A stretch of DNA of 64,000 nt from contig JALJCQ010000015.1 in assembly GCA_023091665.1 (NCBI GenBank), positions 2,976,001 through 3,040,000 on the forward strand. Reading direction: 5' to 3'. A program made the translations under genes and the position numbers. The DNA comes from Pythium myriotylum (Eukaryota > Oomycota > Peronosporomycetes > Pythiales > Pythiaceae). A model generated the notes under the pieces. That model ran no database searches and was not told the origin of the DNA. It saw only the letters and a list, made by a program, of their open reading frames with translations. Shown piece after piece: positions 56,785-64,000 of the stretch. How positions within the stretch are numbered: position 1 is the stretch's first letter; every line of letters starts with the position of its first letter.

Positions 56785-58350
56785 ATGGTACTGACAGTCT
56801 TCCGGATGATCACCGAGGACCCAACAGTCGCCGCGCTCGTCGGTTTGGGCGCTGTGATCCCGCTACTGCTCGTGTTCCACATGTCCAGCCGCCCCAAGCT
56901 CAAGGACGGAAAGTACCCACGTCGATTGCCAGTGACGTTGCCCATTCTCGGAAACGGGATTGAGTTGTCCCAGAATGCCCCGAGACTCCACGAATGGACC
57001 GCCGAGTACTGTCAGAAGTTCCAGGGCGAGCCGTTCTCGGTGGTCATCCCCGGGCAGCCCACGGATACAGTTATTTACACGCCACAAGGCGTCGAAGACG
57101 TGCTCAAGCTCAAGTTTGACATCTTCCCCAAGGGTCCGTCGCAGCACGATATCTTCCACGACGTGCTCGGCACAGGCATCTTTGCTTCCGACGGGGAGAA
57201 GTGGGTCCACCAGCGAAAGACCGCCAGTAACCTATTCACAGCGCGCGCGTTGCGCGACACAATGGCCACCAGTATGCGTCAATACGCTGGGGTGCTCGAG
57301 AAGGTTCTTGCGAAAGCTCGTGACACGCAAGAGCCGATCGACATATTCAAACTCATGAACAAGTTCACGATTGAGACGTTCGCCAAGTTGGCCTACGGGG
57401 TCGAGATGAACTGCCTTGACTCGGATGTCGAGCATCCGTTCCAGAGCGCCTTCGACAGCGCCCAGCGAATCCTCGCTCTGCGCTTCCTGCGTCCGGCCTG
57501 GTTCTGGAAGCTCCAGCGGTGGCTCAGCGTTGGCGAAGAAGGCCGACTCAAGCAAGACATCGAGGCCATTGACAAGTCGGTGATGGACATCGTCGCCCAG
57601 TCCCTCGCTCGCCGACAGACTCAGCAGAAAGATGACGTCAAGGGTGGCGACATCGTATCGTTATTCCTCGACCGCTTTGATGAGTCCTCGGGCGAGGAGT
57701 TTGATCCAAAGTACCTCCGCGACATCGTGATCAACTTCCTCATCGCAGGGCGCGACACGACGGCGCAAGCCATGAGCTGGTGCTTCCTTAACCTCAGCCG
57801 CAACCCTCAAGTTGTCGCCAAGCTTCGCGCCGAGATCGCCAAGCACTTCCCCGACTTCGCAAACCGCAGTCGTACGACGCCACTGTCAATGGACGAAGTG
57901 CAGCAGCTCACGTTCTTGGAAGCTGTGCTGAAGGAGACGCTACGCCTGCACCCTTCAGTACCGAGCATCCCGAAGACCGTCGCGAACGACGTGATTCTCT
58001 CGGACGGCACGTTCCTGAAAGCTGAATCCACCGTCAACATTGCGACCTATGCCATGGGACGCATGGAGTTCATCTGGGGACCAGACGCCAAGCAGTTCAA
58101 GCCTGAACGATGGATCGACCCAACCACAGGTAAGATCCACAACGAGTCGACTTTCAAGTTCATTTCGTTCAATGCCGGCCCTCGCATCTGCCTCGGCATG
58201 AACCTGGCGATGCTCGAGATGAAGATCGTGATGGCGACGGTGCTGACTCGCTTCAACATCGAGTTCTTGGACAGCGAGAACACCACGTACGACTTATCAC
58301 TGACCTTGCCTGTGCGGGGTGAGATGCTGGCACGCGTGACGTCTGCGTAG
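56785..58350 (+). CDS. Cytochrome P450, CYP86/CYP94-like fatty acid hydroxylase type (copy 2)
   Basis: This 521-residue P450 is the same length as copy 1. I take the ATG at 56785 (caccATGG) rather than the one at 56749 because it aligns with the start of copy 1 and places the membrane anchor in the same position. The I-helix is AGRDTTAQ, ExxR is KETLR, and the heme loop is FNAGPRICLG with Cys469. Differences from copy 1 are concentrated in the N-terminal third and in the substrate-recognition stretch before the heme (VPSIPKTVANDV versus VPFLPKFVMKDT), so substrates may differ. It lies beside carboxypeptidase 4 and membrane protein copy 2, mirroring the other cluster. Confidence 0.93.
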   Translation: MVLTVFRMITEDPTVAALVGLGAVIPLLLVFHMSSRPKLKDGKYPRRLPVTLPILGNGIELSQNAPRLHEWTAEYCQKFQGEPFSVVIPGQPTDTVIYTPQGVEDVLKLKFDIFPKGPSQHDIFHDVLGTGIFASDGEKWVHQRKTASNLFTARALRDTMATSMRQYAGVLEKVLAKARDTQEPIDIFKLMNKFTIETFAKLAYGVEMNCLDSDVEHPFQSAFDSAQRILALRFLRPAWFWKLQRWLSVGEEGRLKQDIEAIDKSVMDIVAQSLARRQTQQKDDVKGGDIVSLFLDRFDESSGEEFDPKYLRDIVINFLIAGRDTTAQAMSWCFLNLSRNPQVVAKLRAEIAKHFPDFANRSRTTPLSMDEVQQLTFLEAVLKETLRLHPSVPSIPKTVANDVILSDGTFLKAESTVNIATYAMGRMEFIWGPDAKQFKPERWIDPTTGKIHNESTFKFISFNAGPRICLGMNLAMLEMKIVMATVLTRFNIEFLDSENTTYDLSLTLPVRGEMLARVTSA

Positions 58351-58634
58351 GAAGTCGGCCAAGCTGGGTTGAAGCGAGCAATTGAACCAAATGTATTGAT
58401 GGGTGTTAGCTTATGTTATGGGCCAATCATAAGCAAAATACAATGTAATTCAGCCAATCAACATAGACTAAAATGTACCCATCTGAGGAGCTCCAAGATC
58501 TTTTGTCTGTGGTGCCAAGTGAATGCAGACAAACCAGACATGTACGCAGTCGATATCCAACACTAGCGTCCTCCGCTGCCTCCTTCCGAGCAGCAATCCA
58601 TGATGTGGCTGTTAGGAAGGCGAGGAACACCAGT

Positions 58635-59624
58635 TTACTCGATGCGTGCGCCGAGGAAGACGGGCCACTTGCCACTCGTCGGCGACTCGATGCAGCACTT
58701 GAGGTTACCGCTCGCATCCTCGTACGGCATACCACCCGTCAGCGCCTCAGCTCCGAAGAGACGAGACACCTCCGAGCGCTTGATGCAGCACTTGACGTTG
58801 CCGTCCTTGTCCATGTACGGCGTGCGGTCCTCGTCGTTGGTCGTCGCGGCGGTGTGCTGGCCCTGGGCTCCCTTGATGCAGCACTTGAGGTTGCCGCTCG
58901 CGTCCTCGTACGGCATACCACCCGTCAGCGCCTCAGCTCCGAAGAGACGAGACACCTCCGAGCGCTTGATGCAGCACTTGACGTTGCCGTCCTTGTCCAT
59001 GTACGGCGTGCGGTCCTCGTCGTTGGTCGTCGCGGCGGTGTGCTGGCCCTGGGCTCCCTTGATGCAGCACTTGAGGTTGCCGCTCGCGTCCTCGTACGGC
59101 ATACCACCCGTCAGCGCCTCAGCTCCGAAGAGACGAGACACCTCCGAGCGCTTGATGCAGCACTTGACGTTGCCGTCCTTGTCCATGTACGGCGTGCGGT
59201 CTTCATCGTCACTGGCCGTCGTGATCTTGCTCTGACCTGGCTTGAAGCAGCACTGGACCTTGCCGTTGGCGTCGATGTAGGGCATGCCGCCGTTGCTCAG
59301 CGTCGCTACCTGGTCGCCGGGCTTGATGCAGCACTTGAGCTGGCCGTTCGCGTCCACGTATGGGATGCTGCCGGGCGTGTAGCCCGGGACGAAGCTCTTC
59401 TTGATGCAGCACTGGACGTCGCCGTTCTGGTCAATGTACGGCGTCTCGTCGGAGGCCGGCGCGACGGACTGGGCCGGCGGCTTGTAGCAGCACTGGAGGC
59501 GGCCCTGGGCGTCCACGAAGGGCATACCGCCGTTGTCGAGCGACGGCGCCTGCCACGCGTCGGCGTGGCTCACGAAGGCGACAGCGACAGCGAGACACGC
59601 GAGGATCTTGGAAGGCTGGAACAT
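58635..59624 (-). CDS. Secreted Cys-Cys repeat protein (ten repeats), unknown function
   Basis: This 329-residue protein starts at the ATG at 59624, giving a signal peptide (LACLAVAVAFVSHADA). The mature part is ten copies of a ~16-residue motif, PY-x-D-x-x-G-x-(L/V)-(K/Q)-CC-(I/F/Y)-K, joined by linkers of 10-20 residues. The last six repeats form three 62-residue double units that are almost identical in protein and DNA (186-bp period). Each motif carries one adjacent cysteine pair and an acidic loop (DKDGN, DANGK or DASGN). Vicinal disulfides, inter-repeat disulfides or metal binding are all possible. I know no named family with this pattern. An in-frame extension upstream to 59726 is unlikely. 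Confidence 0.85.
   Translation of the reverse strand: MFQPSKILACLAVAVAFVSHADAWQAPSLDNGGMPFVDAQGRLQCCYKPPAQSVAPASDETPYIDQNGDVQCCIKKSFVPGYTPGSIPYVDANGQLKCCIKPGDQVATLSNGGMPYIDANGKVQCCFKPGQSKITTASDDEDRTPYMDKDGNVKCCIKRSEVSRLFGAEALTGGMPYEDASGNLKCCIKGAQGQHTAATTNDEDRTPYMDKDGNVKCCIKRSEVSRLFGAEALTGGMPYEDASGNLKCCIKGAQGQHTAATTNDEDRTPYMDKDGNVKCCIKRSEVSRLFGAEALTGGMPYEDASGNLKCCIESPTSGKWPVFLGARIE
58690..59215 (-). repeat. 186-bp coding tandem repeat, three copies
   Basis: Units begin at 58690, 58876 and 59062 and differ by very few bases. They encode repeats 5-10 of the Cys-Cys protein. Such identity implies recent expansion or homogenisation, and repeat number may vary between strains. Confidence 0.9.
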
Positions 59625-60411
59625 GGCGCGTCGAGTTGGATGAAGAAGAGAGGAGAGAAGAGGAGAGAAGAAGGCTCTGAGGCTTGGAAGGCGAGTTGCA
59701 CAATGAGACTTTGTGCACGACGCCAAGAGAACGGGAGACTTGAACCAGCGTGCCGCCGTTGTAGCTCGTGGAGCTTTGCTACGCCGGACTCGTTGGGGAC
59801 GGGGGACACGATCACAATTCCGACGCCCTTGGATGACGACGGACGTGAACTGGTGTCAACGGAGACGACGAGTGAGCTCGTGTGAGTTGCGATGGTCTCC
59901 TCCCCGGTCTCACTGGCCACACGTTCGACTGGCCCCGCGGATGCCGCGGAAGGGATGACGAATCGAGGGTCTCATCGTCTGACTTTTCCGTCTTGCCTCG
60001 GGCTTCCCAACCCAGTGAGGGGCATGAGATGAGATGACGCGGACCTCTTTCCGGGAGCATCCCACTGCTCGCAAGAGACCATGCAACGCTGGACTTGCAC
60101 GGCGAGAGGCATGCACCAGGAGTCCCTCGCGCGCAGCTGCGGGTCGTCGTCATCTTCCGCGTCACGCCAGACTCGACGGCGATTACGGCCGAATACTGTA
60201 TGTGATTTGGATCACAGCTCCATTGCCCACCATCCAACGACAAGATCTCGTCCACCAACTGACTCGCATATCACGCTCCAGTACTCGAGCCGCGAGCCTG
60301 TCCCTTCCTCCTCCATTCTTCTTCTTCTTCTTCTTCTTCCTTCCAAATCAAAAAAGTCCCGGCGGGCTTGCCATTTACTGTTACCAATAAGTTATTTCTC
60401 CTCCTGACTAC
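59625..60411. other. Intergenic, 787 bp
   Basis: The spacer contains a TTC run at about 60319-60341. No gene was recognised. The long plus-strand frame over the repeat protein runs into it but is an antisense shadow. Confidence 0.5.
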
Positions 60412-61680
60412 TCACTCGCTCGAGCGGCTCGCGAGCCCCGCGGATCGCGTGGGTCTCGGTCTCGGCGGCAGACTCGGCGACTCGTCCGAGCGGTCCACGA
60501 TGGGCGACGACGCGACGTGGCGGCTCATCGACGGCTGCGAGGACGACCGGAAGGCCCGCGTCGTGCGAAGCTTGCGCGCGGCCTCGGCCGACGCCGCGCC
60601 CAGCAGTCCGGCTGCTCGCGTCGCGCAGACCGAGGCCTTGTGCTTGAGCTCCTGCGCGTTGATCTTGGGCGGCGCCTTGGCCGTCTCGGCGTGGAGGCTG
60701 CCGTCCGCGCTGCCGATGTAGCTGTCCTCGCTCGAGGTCGTGGCGCCCGAGCTCGAGCGGAACCGCATCATGGACGGGATCTTCTTGGGCAGCTGGAGGT
60801 TCTTCTTGACGGCCGTGAGCCGTGTCGGGAACGAGAAGCTCGTCTGGCGCGGCAGTCTCGGCGCACGCGACGCTCGCTCGTGGTCGTAGTCCTCGTCGTC
60901 GCTCGAGAAGCCGCCGTCGTCCTCGGGCGGAGGCGGGCTCGCGTGGCGCAGCGACGCGGTGGCCGACCGCGTGCGCGCGCGCAGCTTGTCGTACGCCTGG
61001 TGCATGCGCACCGAGGCCGTGCCCGAGTACGTGCTCGCCTTGACGCGGGAGGCCCACGGCGCGCTGGGCGCGACGCCATGCGACGCGACACTGCCGTCCT
61101 CGCTCGTCGAGTCGTCAAAGAGAAGCTGCGAAGACGTGGTCGAGCTCACTTCGAGGTCGTCGAGCTCGTCGGCCTCGGTCACGCTGTCCAGCAGCTCGCT
61201 GCCGTCCTTGGCCTTGCTCTCGAGCGAGCTCGACCGCCGGAACGCCGTCTCGGCGTTGAAGACCTCGACTTCTTCGTCCTCGTCGTCGCTGCTGGGCGCC
61301 TCGCGCTCGCTCTCTTCGTGCTCTTTCTGTTCCTCGAGCTCTACCAAAGCGCCAGGCTGCTGCTGCTCAGTGTGCTGCGTCTGGTCGTCATGATCGATCG
61401 GGATCTCCTCGAAAGCCTCGTTGTATTCCTGTTCCTGGTCGTCGTTGTCGTCCTCATCCTCGTCCTCTTCCTGTAGCGGCTCAAACTCGTCGCCATCGTC
61501 CGAGCAGGGCGAGATGAGGTTCCAGAGCGAGACGTCGACGCCGTCTAAACTCGGGAGCGCCACGGGCAGCTCGAGGCCGCCGAGAACGTCCTCCTGGTCG
61601 CTCTCGACGCTCAGGCGCAAGTCGCTCGAGAAGAGCGAACGCTCGTCGTCGTCGGTCGCGGCCAACGGCGAGTCCATCAT
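60412..61680 (-). CDS. Acidic, largely disordered protein, unknown function
   Basis: This 422-residue protein starts at the paired ATGs at 61678-61680/61675-61677 (MMDSPLAATDDDE). The frame stays open ~146 codons further upstream, but that part reads as low-complexity translated 5' sequence. The first half is very acidic (runs of D and E) with serines followed by acidic residues, typical of casein kinase II sites. The second half is basic and serine-rich, with a short conserved-looking helix (NAQELKHKASVCATRAAGLL). No domain is recognised. It could be a regulatory or scaffold protein. High GC and codon-position bias support it as coding. Confidence 0.65.
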   Translation of the reverse strand: MMDSPLAATDDDERSLFSSDLRLSVESDQEDVLGGLELPVALPSLDGVDVSLWNLISPCSDDGDEFEPLQEEDEDEDDNDDQEQEYNEAFEEIPIDHDDQTQHTEQQQPGALVELEEQKEHEESEREAPSSDDEDEEVEVFNAETAFRRSSSLESKAKDGSELLDSVTEADELDDLEVSSTTSSQLLFDDSTSEDGSVASHGVAPSAPWASRVKASTYSGTASVRMHQAYDKLRARTRSATASLRHASPPPPEDDGGFSSDDEDYDHERASRAPRLPRQTSFSFPTRLTAVKKNLQLPKKIPSMMRFRSSSGATTSSEDSYIGSADGSLHAETAKAPPKINAQELKHKASVCATRAAGLLGAASAEAARKLRTTRAFRSSSQPSMSRHVASSPIVDRSDESPSLPPRPRPTRSAGLASRSSE

Positions 61681-62590
61681 AACGGAGCCGATTTCCAAGT
61701 ACCGTATCGGAGACCGTCGAAGCGTCCGAGACCCCGAAAGCGCCCGAGCAGCTGCGAGATCCACGCGAAGGTCGGTCAGCGAATGGGGGAAGCGAGCGAG
61801 CGAGTGAGAAAGGAGGAAGCAGGAAGGAGCAGGCAGGCAGGAAGGAGGAGGAGAGGGAGCGAGGGCCTTGCCCCAACGACAGCGCGAGGGAAAACGCACG
61901 GACTCAGATGGACAGTCAGTGCGATCTGAGGAAATCTGAGGCGATAAGGGCTGTTTTTTTTCGCAGCTGGCTGATTTTTCAGACCGAGGAGCCAGTGCTG
62001 CGCGAGCGCCACTCTCTCGCAGCGTGGCGTGGGAAACTCGCGTCCACCAGACGGACCGCCGATCACCGTCGCCACCCGCCGCCGTGAGCAGAGAGCACGA
62101 GCGGAGAAGGAAAGCCACCCGATCGGAATTGGGGAAGTTATCTTTTCTTTTCTTTTCTGGCCAGTGGATCGGGTCGACGTGAGAGGTTAGGCTAGGTTAG
62201 GTTCTATTAGAAGGGGGGGAGGGAAGGGTCTCGACACACTTCCTGTCACCACCTGACGACACGGTTTGGTTCGGCCATCGTCACTTTGCGTGCCACAACC
62301 CGACACGGTGGCACGAGCCAGGACACTTGGCATCCCGTCGTCCACGCCTTGCGAGGAACTCTGTAAACAAGTATATCTTATAATGAATACAAGATTTGAA
62401 ATATTTATTCTTCTAAAAATAGTCAAAGATACCTTTAGAATCAATGTCCTGTCTATACCGATGAAACAGACGTTTACCCCCACGACGAGGAAAGAGTGGA
62501 CTGACTGTCTCTGTGTTTCATGCCAATGCTCGCCAGCAAAGATCGCGTGGATCCGCTCACCAGCTCACCGAATCCTCGTTGAAGCTCCAC
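61681..62590. other. Divergent intergenic region, 0.9 kb
   Basis: The region lies between the acidic protein (minus) and MIF-like gene 1 (plus). It holds a CTTTT-type run near 62141-62157 and a short AGGTTAGG run at 62184-62202. AT-rich sequence lies at 62370-62450. No gene is seen. Confidence 0.5.
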
Positions 62591-63218
62591 ATGCCGTACG
62601 CTCTCGTCTCCAGTAACGTCAAGTCTTCGCTTGTGGATGCGAGCGACGCGCTCCAAAAGATCTCGCGAGCCATCGCCACGGCTCTCGGCAAGCCCGAGAA
62701 CTACGTGATGGTGCAGCTGCAGCTCGACACGCCCACGATCTTCCAGGCGAGCGAGGAGGTATGGGCCGTTGTCGTCCAGTAGTATCACTTGGTGCCCATC
62801 CTAGGTCGTGAGGTCGCGAGGATGGAGATACGGCCTCCACGACCTCGCGAATCGGTGGCGTGCCCCTGACAGAGACACGAGTTCTGAGAAAAAAACTCCT
62901 GCTGTCACAACGCCCCGACAGCCGTGCGCGATGGTCGCGCTTCGCAGCATCGGAAGAATCGACCCCGAGACCAACACCAAGGTATAGTACACTGGATTCC
63001 ATACAACTAAAAGAGGATTACGGATCCCTTCCGACTCGACACGACGCGAATCACGCTCGCTGCGGTTTGCTCACTCGTGCTTTTGCTCGCTCTTCCAGAC
63101 CGCCGCGCTGCTCACCGAGGCCGTGAGCTCAGCGCTCGGCGTGCCCGCGGCTCGTATCTACGTCAACCTGGACGACGTCGCACGCAGCAACTGGGCCATG
63201 GCCGGTCGCACGTTCTGA
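62591..63218 (+). CDS. MIF: MIF-like tautomerase 1 (three exons)
   Basis: A 115-residue macrophage migration inhibitory factor-like protein, in three exons: 62591-62758, 62922-62981 and 63099-63218. Both introns have GT-AG ends and lie between codons (phase 0). The protein starts Met-Pro, and the proline exposed after Met removal is the catalytic base of the tautomerase fold. Other family landmarks are GKPENYVMV, the EEPCAM junction, RSIGRIDPETN and RIYVNLDD. Length and order match MIF. In animals MIF is a cytokine; in protists it may act as a tautomerase or be secreted without a signal peptide. The role here is unknown. Confidence 0.88.
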
Positions 63219-63475
63219 GCCCACTGCGTGTACTATGGTAGTGAGATGCTCTCCTCCCAGGGTTCCATGTACACTCACCCAGCGGAACGCGAAATAACGT
63301 CCCTTTTCACCACTCGAATGCGTTTCTGCTTTGAGTCACTCATCGTGTGTACCATGTCACAGATTGCCTTGGTTGCTGGACTACGCAATCGAGAGAAGCC
63401 CGGCGCTCTATTGCGGCGGATCTTGTGGCACAGCTCCATCGAGCTCGGTATTCCTAGATTCGCCCCAGCTCAAGA

Positions 63476-63903
63476 ATGCCCTTTGTCCGTGTGACCAGCA
63501 ACGCCAAGCGAGCCTCGGTGGACGTCGAGGCCGTGCTCAAGGCCGTCTCCAAGAGCCTCTCGGACGCGCTCGACCGCCCTGAGCCCTACGTCATGGTCGA
63601 CGTGCAGCTCGACCGCGACATGTGCTTCCAGGCCTCGACCGAGGTAGAGTTGTGTCCTTGTGGGGGTGATCCAGAGAAGGATTTCTTGCTCATGACGAGG
63701 TGGTGATTGTGTGATGGTAGCTCTGTGCGTTCGTGGAGATCCGCAGCATTGGCAAGATCGACACGGAGCGCAACCCGAAGACCGTCGCGGCGTTGACGGA
63801 GACCGTCGCGACGCAGCTCAATGTGCCAGCCGACCGCGTCTTTATCAACTTGGACGACATCGCGCCGAACAACTGGGGCGCGCTCGGCAAGGTCGTCGCT
63901 TAA
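63476..63903 (+). CDS. MIF: MIF-like tautomerase 2 (two exons)
   Basis: A 116-residue MIF-like protein in two exons, 63476-63643 and 63721-63903. The single GT-AG intron is at the same position and phase as intron 1 of the neighbour, but intron 2 is absent, so NPKTVAALTE is contiguous. It has the Met-Pro start, RPEPYVMVDVQLD, an ELCAF junction, RSIGKID and RVFINLDD. It lies 257 bp downstream of copy 1 in the same orientation and is clearly a tandem duplicate. The window ends about 100 bp after the stop. Confidence 0.9.
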
Positions 63904-64000
63904 AGCAGCGATCTCCATTCGCTTGTTGATAGGCACGTCTCAACAATGAAGATACTCAATGAAAAAGCAAAAAAAGAATGATCATTTTGGCAAAGGCAAT

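Noticed and set aside
12999..59215. Repeat arrays considered as CRISPR
   Set aside because: No array has regular unique spacers between conserved repeats. The regular arrays are coding tandem repeats, LTR repeats or the 25-bp direct repeats.
58473..59885. 470-codon plus-strand frame over the Cys-Cys repeat gene
   Set aside because: It mirrors the 186-bp repeats and has no signal peptide or domain. The minus-strand protein has a signal peptide and a conserved motif.
62184..62202. AGGTTAGG-like repeats resembling telomere sequence
   Set aside because: Only two or three imperfect units inside a gene-flanked region. The usual oomycete telomere repeat is TTTAGGG.

Overview
The window looks like a gene-dense nuclear segment of an oomycete, most likely Pythium/Globisporangium/Phytophthora-type. 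The reasons are largely intronless GC-rich genes, several start regions with an oomycete-type initiator (YTCAYTYY) close to the ATG, bacterial-type secreted lipases, a Crypton tyrosine-recombinase element and a chromodomain Ty3/gypsy element. Genus and species cannot be fixed by eye.

Layout. 156-7049 is the spliceosomal helicase Brr2. 7.4-9.2 kb carries a small protein with an N-myristoylation-type start and a degenerate protein kinase with the same kind of start. 9.9-21.3 kb holds three secreted lipases of the bacterial family I.5 type, a Crypton recombinase gene split by a one-base homopolymer shift, and a second small MG-start protein; a third lies at 21.65 kb. 22.0-25.7 kb has two secreted M14 carboxypeptidases. 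26.6-33 kb is a repeat-rich stretch: a small secreted protein, a three-armed foldback, a kinase pseudogene split by a ~2 kb element with 48-bp inverted termini, several near-perfect palindromes, the fourth small MG-start protein and another secreted protein. 33.5-58.4 kb contains two copies each of a large membrane protein and a CYP86-like P450, plus carboxypeptidases three and four. The second membrane-protein copy is split by a complete 5.58-kb gypsy element with identical LTRs, and the fourth carboxypeptidase has one internal stop. 58.6-63.9 kb has a secreted protein built of ten Cys-Cys repeats, an acidic disordered protein and two tandem MIF-like tautomerases, one with two introns and one with a single intron.

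How it fits together. Apart from Brr2 and a few single-copy genes, the window is made of locally duplicated families: lipase x3, carboxypeptidase x4, P450 x2, membrane protein x2, kinase x2, small MG protein x4, MIF x2. Many products are secreted or predicted to be membrane-attached. Two carboxypeptidase pairs share tracts of identical or nearly identical DNA, which suggests ongoing gene conversion. The least explained items are the small MG-start family that sits near the degenerate kinase twice, and the Cys-Cys repeat protein.
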